DNA of 64,000 nucleotides. Origin: Chitinophagales bacterium 33-2 (GTDB lineage: Bacteria; Bacteroidota; Bacteroidia; Chitinophagales; Chitinophagaceae). The translations under genes were made by a program, and so were the position numbers. Shown here one piece after another: positions 57,386-64,000 of the stretch (position 1 is its first letter; every line of letters begins with the position of its first letter). The notes beneath the pieces are model-generated. The model did not search any database and had not been told where the DNA came from. It saw only the letters and a program-made list of their open reading frames with translations. The stretch covers positions 1 to 64,000 of the forward strand of contig MWYV01000042.1 of assembly GCA_002050435.1 (NCBI GenBank). The letters run 5' to 3'.

Positions 57386-58228
57386 ATGCCTTTAATTAGT
57401 GTCATTACAGCCATCCATAACGGGTTAGCATTTAATGAATTGTTTTATGAATCGCTTGCCCGTTACACGGTGAACCCTTTTGAACTGATCATCATTGATA
57501 ATGATTCGGAAGATGGTTCGGCAGCGTACTTTGAATCAAAGGGTGCTGTGGTGATCAGGAACAAACAGAATTATTCCTATCCTTATTGTCAGAACCAGGG
57601 TATTAAAAAAGCAACAGGACAATTTCTTGCATTCCTGAACAATGACATCATTCTTGCTCCGCACTGGGACGAGATCCTGATCGGGGCAGCAGCGCTTCAT
57701 AGTGCCGATATCATCTCAGCATCCGGAATTGAAAACCTGGGAAACAAAAAACAAACACAGGCCATAGACCGGAAATGGAAGCGGACCAAAAATCCTTTAA
57801 TGATCTTTGGCTTTGGAAGAAAAAACCTGTTGCTGATGCACCGGCTGATGTATGGAAACTGGGAAAGGTTCTGTGCACGTAAATTCAGCAATCACCAGTA
57901 TGCTGTTGTGGAAGGTATTGTTGGTAATAATGTAATGATGACGCGGCGTGGCCTGAACATTGTAGGTTTGTGGGACGAAAGAATGCAGGTGGCAGATTTC
58001 GATCTTTTCATGCGCACAAAAAAAAGAGCTAAGGAAACAGGTGATATTAAGCCCTGCCAGATTGCTTTGGGGGCTTTTATCCATCATTTTGGAAAAATGA
58101 CTTTAAAATATGCAGTGAAACGAAAGCCCTTTGCCGACCAGGAACACATGATTGGCCTGCGTGATAAATGGACGGAACTGGAAGTGGACGAATTGCACCC
58201 CGATAACAAAACAATAAGAAACAGGTAA
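57386..58228 (+). CDS. Glycosyltransferase family 2
   Basis: A 280-residue GT-A fold glycosyltransferase: ISVITAIHNG at the N-terminus, the nucleotide-binding IIIDNDSEDGS and FLNNDIILAPHWDEIL, the metal-site block. It uses a nucleotide-sugar donor in the cytoplasm; the acceptor is unknown. The rbfA gene begins one base after its stop, so they are cotranscribed. A -7 element TATTTTTG lies at 57324-57331. Confidence 0.88.
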   Translation: MPLISVITAIHNGLAFNELFYESLARYTVNPFELIIIDNDSEDGSAAYFESKGAVVIRNKQNYSYPYCQNQGIKKATGQFLAFLNNDIILAPHWDEILIGAAALHSADIISASGIENLGNKKQTQAIDRKWKRTKNPLMIFGFGRKNLLLMHRLMYGNWERFCARKFSNHQYAVVEGIVGNNVMMTRRGLNIVGLWDERMQVADFDLFMRTKKRAKETGDIKPCQIALGAFIHHFGKMTLKYAVKRKPFADQEHMIGLRDKWTELEVDELHPDNKTIRNR

Positions 58229-58229
58229 T

Positions 58230-58607
58230 ATGCAGGAAAATAAAAGACAAAAACAGATCGCAGGTTTATTGAGCCAGGAACTGGCCGGAATTCTTCAATA
58301 CCTGGGATTAAATATTGTTGAAGGTGGTATGGTTTCGATCTCAAGTGTGAAAATCACCCCAGATCTGCTGGAAGCCAGGATCTACCTGAGTATTTACAAT
58401 GCCGCCGACAGGAACGTAGCACTTAAAAAAATTGAAGAACGTTCCTGGGAAATAAAAAAGGAACTGGCCGCACGGGTAAAGCACCAGCTCCGACGTATTC
58501 CCGAACTAAAAATCTTCCTGGATGATACACTTGACCAGGTATTTAAAATGGAAGAACTGTTTAAACAGATCAAAAAGGATGAGGAAGGAGAGGGGGAGAA
58601 GGGATAA
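58230..58607 (+). CDS. rbfA: Ribosome-binding factor A
   Basis: A 125-residue RbfA with the KH-like fold: RQKQIAGLLSQELAGILQ, then VSISSVKITPDLLEARIYLSIY and RIPELKIFLDDTLDQ. It matures the 30S subunit and helps in cold adaptation. The last residues EEGEGEKG are acidic and low-complexity because they are encoded by a heptad-repeat array that also contains the stop codon (58605-58607). It is coupled to the upstream glycosyltransferase gene. Confidence 0.93.
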   Translation: MQENKRQKQIAGLLSQELAGILQYLGLNIVEGGMVSISSVKITPDLLEARIYLSIYNAADRNVALKKIEERSWEIKKELAARVKHQLRRIPELKIFLDDTLDQVFKMEELFKQIKKDEEGEGEKG

Positions 58608-58640
58608 GGAGAGAAGGGATAAGGAGTAAGGATTCAGGTG
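58596..58640. repeat. 7-base array across the rbfA stop (15-bp perfect duplication)
   Basis: The unit gagaagggataagga occurs twice in direct succession (58596-58610 and 58611-58625), itself two heptads (agaaggg, ataagga) plus one G. It is followed by gtaagga, ttcaggt. The first copy holds the rbfA stop codon. Confidence 0.8.
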
Positions 58641-58681
58641 CAGGTCAGTTGGTTGGATCATTAATCATTAATAATTGATAA

Positions 58682-59905
58682 TTGAATTTTCTTTTTGCCT
58701 GGCGCTATTTTAAAGCTAGAAAAACAACCAATGCGATCAATGTGATCTCCTGGATCAGCATTGTGGCGATGATGATCGGCACTGCATCACTAATACTTGT
58801 GCTAAGTGTATTCAATGGCTTTGAAGGACTGGTGAAATCATTGTATTCTTCTTTTTATCCTGAAATAAAAATTTCTCCTGTTTCCGGAAAACAGATCAAC
58901 CTCACAGCAGAACAGCTTGCGCAATTAAGATCTGTAAAAGGCATAGCCCACCTTTCTTTATATGTTGAAGAAAAAGCCCTGCTGCGTCATGGCGAATCGC
59001 AATCGATCGTAAATCTCAAGGGTGTTGATGATCAATACACATCCGTCAACAGTATTGAACAGCATATTGTGAAAGGCAACTTCAATACAGGAAGCGAAGA
59101 ACAGGCGCTGCTCATTCTGGGAGCCGGGATTGAAAGCGCTGTAGGGGTTCAAACAGACAGGAATATTATTCCGTTGGAAGTTTACCTGCCGCGGAAGGGC
59201 GAAGTAAGTCTGACAGATCCACTGAATGCATTGAGTCATGATACCCTGAATACCTCGGGAACTTTTATGATCCAGCAGGAATTCGACAACCGCTATGCCC
59301 TTACCAATATGCAGTTTGTAAAGAACATGCTGTCTATGGATCCCGATGTGTATGGAGGAGTGGAAATCGCCCTAAGGCCCGGGCTCGATCCCGCGCCTGT
59401 GCAACTGCAGATCAGGAAAATTTTAGGTGATGGTTACCTGGTACGCAACAGGTTTGAGCAGAATGCCAGTCTTTATTCCGTTATGCAGATTGAAAAATGG
59501 ATGATCTATGCCATACTTTCCCTGATCCTGGTAGTGGCCGCTTTTAATATGATCGGTTCCCTCACGATGCTGGTACTGGAAAAGAAAAAAGACATTACGG
59601 TACTACATGCACTGGGCGCAGACCGGTCATTTATTCAGCGCATATTTCTGAGCAGTGGTATTTTACTTGCGTTATTGGGGGGAGGTATAGGAATGTTGCT
59701 GGCTTACCTGATCGGGCTTGCGCAAATGAAGTTTCACCTGATTCCTCTGCAGGGAAATACTTTCATGCTGGATTATTTCCCGGTAAAAATGATGATCAAA
59801 GATTTTCTGCTGGTGAGCGGAACTGTTTTCATCATCGCCCTCCTGGCTTCTTTTATACCGGCAAGAAAGGCTGCCCGGCAGCAGTTTTTATTAAGAGAAG
59901 AATAA
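58682..59905 (+). CDS. LolC/E-type ABC permease (FtsX family)
   Basis: A 407-residue membrane protein: N-terminal helix with ARKTTNAINVISWISIVAMMIGTASL, a large periplasmic domain, and three C-terminal helices in an FtsX-like fold (VVAAFNMIGSLTMLVLEKKKDI, then ALGADRSFIQRIFLSSG). This is the LolC/LolE type that releases lipoproteins from the inner membrane, or a MacB-like relative. The start is TTG 58682: an in-frame TAA is directly before it. The ATPase partner is not in the window. Confidence 0.88.
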   Translation: MNFLFAWRYFKARKTTNAINVISWISIVAMMIGTASLILVLSVFNGFEGLVKSLYSSFYPEIKISPVSGKQINLTAEQLAQLRSVKGIAHLSLYVEEKALLRHGESQSIVNLKGVDDQYTSVNSIEQHIVKGNFNTGSEEQALLILGAGIESAVGVQTDRNIIPLEVYLPRKGEVSLTDPLNALSHDTLNTSGTFMIQQEFDNRYALTNMQFVKNMLSMDPDVYGGVEIALRPGLDPAPVQLQIRKILGDGYLVRNRFEQNASLYSVMQIEKWMIYAILSLILVVAAFNMIGSLTMLVLEKKKDITVLHALGADRSFIQRIFLSSGILLALLGGGIGMLLAYLIGLAQMKFHLIPLQGNTFMLDYFPVKMMIKDFLLVSGTVFIIALLASFIPARKAARQQFLLREE

Positions 59906-59919
59906 GCACACAACAAGGA

Positions 59920-60756
59920 TCAGTAATCTCCCAGTGTTTCTTCAAGTTGCTCCAGAGCCTTTTTTAATTGTTCATCACTTGGGGCCACACCATGCCAGTT
60001 ATGGTCGTTTTCCATAAAGTCGACGCCTTTCCCCATGATGGTCTGCATGATGATGGCAATGGGTTTTCCTTTGCCAGTAAGAGATTTCGCTTCTTCCAGT
60101 GTATGCACCACTTCATCCATGTCGTTGCCATTCATTTGCAGCGTCATCCAGCCAAAAGCTTCAAACTTGTGTTTGATATCACCAAGATCATTTACTTTAT
60201 AGGTAGGTCCGTCGATCTGTTGCCCGTTCCAGTCAATGGTAGCAATCAGGTTATCGACATTATTGTTTGGTGCAAACATGATGGCTTCCCAATTCTGGCC
60301 TTCCTGCAATTCGCCATCCCCATGTAGAGAATAAACCACGGATTGATCATTGTTCAGCTTTTTTGCAAGTGCGGCACCAATGGCAACACTCATACCCTGC
60401 CCAAGCGAACCCGAGGCAATGCGAACACCCGGTAAACCTTCATGTGTTGTAGGGTGGCCCTGCAACCTGGAATTGATCTTACGGAAAGTGGACAATTCAC
60501 TCACATCAAAATAACCGGAGCGAGCCAGTACAGAGTAGAACACTGGCGAGATGTGGCCATTTGACAATATAAAAATGTCCTCTTCCTTTGCATCCATATT
60601 GAATGGTTGCGGACTGTGTTTCATCACTTTAAAATAAAGGGCAGTAAGCAATTCTGTACACCCCATTGACCCACCAGGATGCCCGCTGTTCACACCATGA
60701 ACCATTCTTAAAATATCTCTTCTTACCTGGGTTGCAATATCATGAAGGGCTGGCAT
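59920..60756 (-). CDS. Transketolase, N-terminal subunit
   Basis: A 278-residue thiamine diphosphate-binding half of transketolase: GVNSGHPGGSMGCTELLTALYF and the cofactor site GDGELQEGQNWEAIMFA, with the metal-binding Asn-x-x in DNLIATIDWN. The enzyme moves two-carbon units in the pentose phosphate pathway. It is a split enzyme; the C-terminal (pyrimidine-binding) subunit normally sits next to it but is not adjacent here. It is divergent from the WecA-like gene. Confidence 0.93.
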   Translation of the reverse strand: MPALHDIATQVRRDILRMVHGVNSGHPGGSMGCTELLTALYFKVMKHSPQPFNMDAKEEDIFILSNGHISPVFYSVLARSGYFDVSELSTFRKINSRLQGHPTTHEGLPGVRIASGSLGQGMSVAIGAALAKKLNNDQSVVYSLHGDGELQEGQNWEAIMFAPNNNVDNLIATIDWNGQQIDGPTYKVNDLGDIKHKFEAFGWMTLQMNGNDMDEVVHTLEEAKSLTGKGKPIAIIMQTIMGKGVDFMENDHNWHGVAPSDEQLKKALEQLEETLGDY

Positions 60757-60887
60757 AAGTTTTTAGCAATTTTTGACCTGGTTAATTGAATTTTCGGAAT
60801 AGTTGCAAATGTGCAACCTTTTCATTAAAAACGGTAGGTGAATCTTCTTACCTTTGCCGAACCTTTAAGCAGATACATTAAATAAAA

Positions 60888-60918
60888 TTGTGAAGCTTAA
60901 CCATGAAACCTATTTTTG
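60888..60918 (+). promoter_or_regulatory. Promoter for WecA-like gene
   Basis: TTG (60888-60890), 20 bases, then TATTTTTG (60911-60918), a full match to the TTG/TAnnTTTG consensus. The gene starts at 60938. A 13-codon frame at 60903-60944 overlaps the promoter and is not credible as a leader peptide. Confidence 0.6.
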
Positions 60919-60937
60919 CACCCCAAACCCCTGCTGA

Positions 60938-62077
60938 ATGCTAAACGTTTTTCTTACAGCTTCAGCCGCATTCATTATTACTTTTTTTGCCATTCCGGCG
61001 ATTATGAGAGTGGCTGTGGAAAAAAAACTGTTCGACCTCCCGGATGCCAGGAAGCTCCATACAAAACCAATTGCTTCCCTTGGTGGCATCGCCATATTTG
61101 TGGGTCTCTTCATTGCGACACTGATCTCCATTTCAGGTAAAGACGTTCCTGAGTTTCAATATTTCATGGCATCATCCCTGTTGATCTTTTTTTTGGGACT
61201 AAAAGATGATATCCTCATCCTTTCTCCAACAAAAAAATTCCTGGGTCAGCTGGCTGCGGCCGCGATCCTGATTCACCTGGGTGGGATTCGTATCGACGGA
61301 TTGTATGGTTTTATGGGTATTGAGCAAATTCCTGCAATGATTGGAATTGTTCTTTCTTATGCTACTATCATCGTAGTGATCAATGCATTTAACCTGATCG
61401 ATGGGGTGGACGGCCTGGCCGGAATTCTTGGCGTACTCACCACGGCAGTCTTCGGATCTTATTTCCTTGCAGCCGGACTGACTGCTTATGCACTCCTGTC
61501 TTTTTCTATGACTGCCTGTCTGGTTGCCTTCCTATATTATAATTATCACCCGGCCAAGATCTTTATGGGTGATTCTGGTTCGCTATTACTTGGATTGATC
61601 AATGCCGTGCTTGTGATCAAGTTTATAAATGTTGCCGGAAGTTCAGCTGGCGTATTCCCGGTTCAATCGGCTGCTGCCATCGGGTTTGCAGTACTTGCCA
61701 TTCCATTACTGGACACACTCAGAGTTTTCGGTATCAGGATCTCCAGGAAAAGATCTCCTTTTGCTCCCGACAGGTTGCATATACATCATTTGTTACTCGA
61801 CAGGGGTTTGAATCACAGTCAGGTGACCCTGAGCTGCCTTGGTTTAAATCTTTCTTTTATCGCCATGGCTTATTTTGGAAGAACTATGGGAACCACCATG
61901 CTGATCAGTCTGATGATCTTTACCATGTACACGCTTGTGGGTGCCCTTGTTTATTTCAAAAAGCCTGTCCGCAAAATGATGGTCGCAAAATCTTTTTATA
62001 CTGCAAAGGAAACCATGGTGCCTTCAACCACTAAAGTGGTTTCTATAAAACCCGAAGCCGCTGCCGTTGAGCAGTAA
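60938..62077 (+). CDS. WecA/MraY-family phospho-GlcNAc-type transferase
   Basis: A 379-residue inner membrane enzyme with about eleven helices that transfers a sugar-1-phosphate from a UDP-sugar to undecaprenyl phosphate. Motifs: LHTKPIASLGGIAIFVG, the cytoplasmic Asp-Asp in LKDDILILSP, NAFNLIDGVDGLAG, FMGDSGSLLLG, and the HIH-H block DRLHIHHLLLD. It starts O-antigen-like glycan or teichoic polymer synthesis; GlcNAc or a related sugar is the likely donor. It is transcribed from its own promoter. Confidence 0.92.
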   Translation: MLNVFLTASAAFIITFFAIPAIMRVAVEKKLFDLPDARKLHTKPIASLGGIAIFVGLFIATLISISGKDVPEFQYFMASSLLIFFLGLKDDILILSPTKKFLGQLAAAAILIHLGGIRIDGLYGFMGIEQIPAMIGIVLSYATIIVVINAFNLIDGVDGLAGILGVLTTAVFGSYFLAAGLTAYALLSFSMTACLVAFLYYNYHPAKIFMGDSGSLLLGLINAVLVIKFINVAGSSAGVFPVQSAAAIGFAVLAIPLLDTLRVFGIRISRKRSPFAPDRLHIHHLLLDRGLNHSQVTLSCLGLNLSFIAMAYFGRTMGTTMLISLMIFTMYTLVGALVYFKKPVRKMMVAKSFYTAKETMVPSTTKVVSIKPEAAAVEQ

Positions 62078-62222
62078 ACAACAAATAAGGTTGGGAAAGA
62101 GGGAGCAGTTGAAACCGCCAATAATCAGGCGCATGCTGCTATGACTTAAAGTTTAATGCGCATCGAATTATTTTCGCTTTTAATTGATTTTCATTTAGGT
62201 TAGATTCAATTCCCAAATTGAA

Positions 62223-62230
62223 TAAATTTG
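62223..62230 (+). promoter_or_regulatory. -7 element for frr
   Basis: TAAATTTG, a perfect TAnnTTTG match, 20 bases before the frr ATG. No TTG is visible at the -33 distance. Confidence 0.45.
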
Positions 62231-62249
62231 CGCTACAAAAATCCTTGTT

Positions 62250-62816
62250 ATGTCAGCTGAAGACGTTTCACTTGCCCTTGATATTGCTGAAGATTCTATG
62301 CAGAAAGCGATCACACACCTTGAGGTGGAACTCGCTAAGATCCGCGCAGGCAAGGCCAATCCTCAAATGCTGGATGGTATTATAGTGGACTATTATGGTT
62401 CACCAACACCTATCAACCAGGTGGCCAACATCAGTGCAGTTGATGCCCGTACACTTACCGTGCAGCCATGGGAAAAAAATATGCTGAGCCCTATTGAACG
62501 CGCCATCATTGCTTCTAACATCGGGATCAATCCCCAGAACGATGGTGTGCTGATCCGTCTTTTCCTTCCGCCACTAACAGAGGAACGCCGGCGCGAATTA
62601 GTGAAACGTTGTATGGGTGAAGGCGAACATTCCAAAGTAGCAATCCGCAACCTCCGCCGCGATGCGATTGAGAGTATAAAAAAAGCGCAGAAGAATGGAC
62701 TCAGCGAAGACGCGGCCAAGGATGCCGAAGCCGGTGTGCAGGTAATTACGGATAAGCATATTGCTTTGGTAGATAAACACCTGGCGCAGAAGGAGAAGGA
62801 AATTATGGTGGTATAG
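62250..62816 (+). CDS. frr: Ribosome recycling factor
   Basis: A 188-residue RRF: HLEVELAKIRAGKANPQMLDGIIVDYYG, IERAIIASNIGINPQNDG, and LPPLTEERRRELVKRCMGEGEHSKVAIRNLRRDA. With EF-G it splits the post-termination ribosome. The length and motifs are normal. A heptad array starts directly after the stop. Confidence 0.97.
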   Translation: MSAEDVSLALDIAEDSMQKAITHLEVELAKIRAGKANPQMLDGIIVDYYGSPTPINQVANISAVDARTLTVQPWEKNMLSPIERAIIASNIGINPQNDGVLIRLFLPPLTEERRRELVKRCMGEGEHSKVAIRNLRRDAIESIKKAQKNGLSEDAAKDAEAGVQVITDKHIALVDKHLAQKEKEIMVV

Positions 62817-62851
62817 GTTAGCGATTAGCGAATAGAGGTTAGCGGTTGGTG
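62817..62851. repeat. 7-base array after frr (5 heptads)
   Basis: ggttagc, gattagc, gaataga, ggttagc, ggttggt, directly after the frr stop, in phase without gaps. Confidence 0.75.
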
Positions 62852-62884
62852 AAAAATACCCTCCCATTGGTTTCATGTAATCAA

Positions 62885-62955
62885 AACCTAGAACCTTGAA
62901 CCTTTTCCCTTTCCCTCATCCCTTGAACCTTGAACCTCATTCCTCATTCCTCACC
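62885..62955. repeat. 7-base array before transporter gene (10 heptads, opposite orientation)
   Basis: Pyrimidine-strand heptads in unbroken phase: aacctag, aaccttg, aaccttt, tcccttt, ccctcat, cccttga, accttga, acctcat, tcctcat, tcctcac, ending one base before the ATG at 62956. They match the other arrays on the complementary strand. Confidence 0.8.
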
Positions 62956-63825
62956 ATGACAAATTACAAGTTGGTCAACTGGCTGATCTTCATCCTTCTT
63001 TCAGTGATCTGGGGCAGTTCTTTTATCCTGATGAAAAAAAGTGCAGAACATTTATCCGGTATACAGATTGGTGCCATCCGCATTCTGGCTGCGGGTGTTG
63101 TGTTGCTCCCTTTTGGTATTTATAGTCTTGGAAAAATTCCAAAGGACAAGCTATTGATTGTTTTGCTCACAGGAATTCTTGGTACTTTTTTCCCAGCATT
63201 TATGTTTGCCATTGCCATAGAAAAGGATGTGGATTCTTCTCTTGCCGGCATACTGAATTCACTTACACCGCTTTTTGTTGTGCTCATCGGTTTTCTTTTT
63301 TTTCGTTCACAGGTAAGCAGGCGTAAACTGGTGGGTGTGTTGATCGGTTTTATTGGATTGGTATTATTGAGTTTTTCCAGAGGCAGTATCAGTATGAGTG
63401 ATTTCGGGTATTCAATGCTCATTCTGCTGGCCACCCTGCTCTATGGCTTTAATGTAAACCTGGTGAGTCATAAACTGAAAGAAGTACCACCTATGCAAAT
63501 GGCTTCCGTTTCACTTGGTTTTATTGGTATCTGGGCTTTTTTTATCTGCTGGCAGCAGCATGTTTTTTCTATCTGGCAGTATGATGAGGAAGCACGCTGG
63601 CCCATCCTGGCTTCAGCTTTACTGGGTATTGTGGCTACCGCAATAGCTACCGCCGTTTTTTATGTTTTGATAAAAAGAGCAGGTGGATTATTTGCTTCAC
63701 TGGTAACCTATGGCATTCCTGTTATTTCAATCCTCTGGGGCCTTTGGGACCATGAACAGGTTACGCTTTTACAATTAGGATGTCTCGGTATGATTCTGGG
63801 CGGTGTATATGTTGCGAATAAATGA
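62956..63825 (+). CDS. EamA/DMT family transporter
   Basis: A 289-residue inner membrane protein with ten helices in two EamA repeats, beginning LVNWLIFILLSVIWGSSFILMKKS and ending GLWDHEQVTLLQLGCLGMILGGVYVANK. The substrate is unknown; members export amino acids or metabolites. The ATG at 62956 is chosen; a longer frame back to 62896 is encoded by the heptad array and is not conserved. The mscL gene starts 127 bases downstream. Confidence 0.9.
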   Translation: MTNYKLVNWLIFILLSVIWGSSFILMKKSAEHLSGIQIGAIRILAAGVVLLPFGIYSLGKIPKDKLLIVLLTGILGTFFPAFMFAIAIEKDVDSSLAGILNSLTPLFVVLIGFLFFRSQVSRRKLVGVLIGFIGLVLLSFSRGSISMSDFGYSMLILLATLLYGFNVNLVSHKLKEVPPMQMASVSLGFIGIWAFFICWQQHVFSIWQYDEEARWPILASALLGIVATAIATAVFYVLIKRAGGLFASLVTYGIPVISILWGLWDHEQVTLLQLGCLGMILGGVYVANK

Positions 63826-63952
63826 TTTTTTTCATCATCCACAGGTGCAGGCCTGCAGGTTATTCAGATAATCAGACCAGATATCCACTAACCTTTTCGA
63901 GGCGTGCAAACCATAGGCATTATCATTACCTTGGGAGCTTTAAACAACTACC

Positions 63953-64000
63953 ATGGGTTTTGCCACAGAGTTCCGCGAATTTGCTTTAAAGGGTAATGTA
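63953..64000 (+). CDS. mscL: Large-conductance mechanosensitive channel, N-terminus (3' end outside window)
   Basis: The last 48 bases encode MGFATEFREFALKGNV, the amphipathic N-terminal helix of MscL (compare the general form M-x-F-x-x-EFKEFA-x-KGNV). The frame is open to the window end. MscL is an inner membrane valve that opens during osmotic downshock. The identification rests on 16 residues, but this is the most conserved start of the family. Confidence 0.8.
   Translation, partial: MGFATEFREFALKGNV

Noticed and set aside
60903-60944. 13-codon leader peptide overlapping the WecA-like start
   Set aside because: It overlaps the -7 element of a full-consensus promoter, so most of it would not be transcribed.
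62885-62955. Possible CRISPR array
   Set aside because: The repeat unit is 7 bases with no spacers, units vary, and no cas genes lie nearby.
62896-62955. N-terminal extension of the EamA transporter
   Set aside because: It is encoded by the heptad array, and the family begins at the ATG at 62956.

Overview
The window comes from a Bacteroidota chromosome, most likely family Chitinophagaceae. Evidence: cargo proteins with type IX secretion (T9SS) C-terminal sorting domains, the T9SS response regulator PorX, -7 promoter elements of the TAnnTTTG type, many lipoproteins with a Cys-Lys-Lys start, a MoxR/DUF58/BatA cluster, and a two-component-style propeller regulator remnant. It is ordinary, densely packed core chromosome: about 55 genes, no gap over 200 bases between genes, and no tRNA, rRNA, CRISPR, phage or IS element that I can see. 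Both ends cut a gene: the 3' part of nadE on the left and the first 16 codons of mscL on the right.

Layout. 1-1.7 kb: nadE end and two lipoproteins. 1.9-6.5 kb: moxR, DUF58, a BatD-like protein, batA and rsgA as one tightly coupled operon. 6.5-9 kb: small unknowns, a gamma-carbonic anhydrase and a class III aminotransferase. 9-11.9 kb: a membrane protein, a winged-helix regulator, a second membrane protein and creD, with two matching operator-like sites. 12-19 kb: a large propeller/Omp85-barrel outer membrane protein, metallo-hydrolase, flippase, di-heme peroxidase and arfB. 19.3-24.8 kb: dtd, truncated hemoglobin, MazG-like, BrkB, glyS, an outer membrane protein and a flavin reductase. 25-42 kb: three giant T9SS cargo proteins (one BNR-repeat protein, two subtilases) around mfd. 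42-50 kb: PagL-like lipid A deacylase, gyrB, two tandem lpxD genes and an HD phosphohydrolase. 50-54 kb: porX, a small unknown, a PhnP-like hydrolase and an acyl-CoA dehydrogenase. 53.9-55.4 kb: two head-to-head gene remnants (propeller regulator and GH16 glucanase), both missing their 5' parts. 55.5-64 kb: ABC exporter, glycosyltransferase, rbfA, LolC/E-like permease, transketolase N-half, a WecA-like transferase, frr, an EamA transporter and the mscL start.

The most unusual structure is a family of degenerate tandem arrays with exact 7-base spacing (G-rich heptads such as ggtaagg, gtatgag, gtcaatg, ggttagc) at six intergenic sites; at rbfA one array contains the stop codon. The next strongest are a pair of matching inverted-repeat operators flanking the winged-helix gene upstream of creD, and the double-truncated GH16/regulator junction. 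Function calls are from my own reading of motifs; no database search was run.
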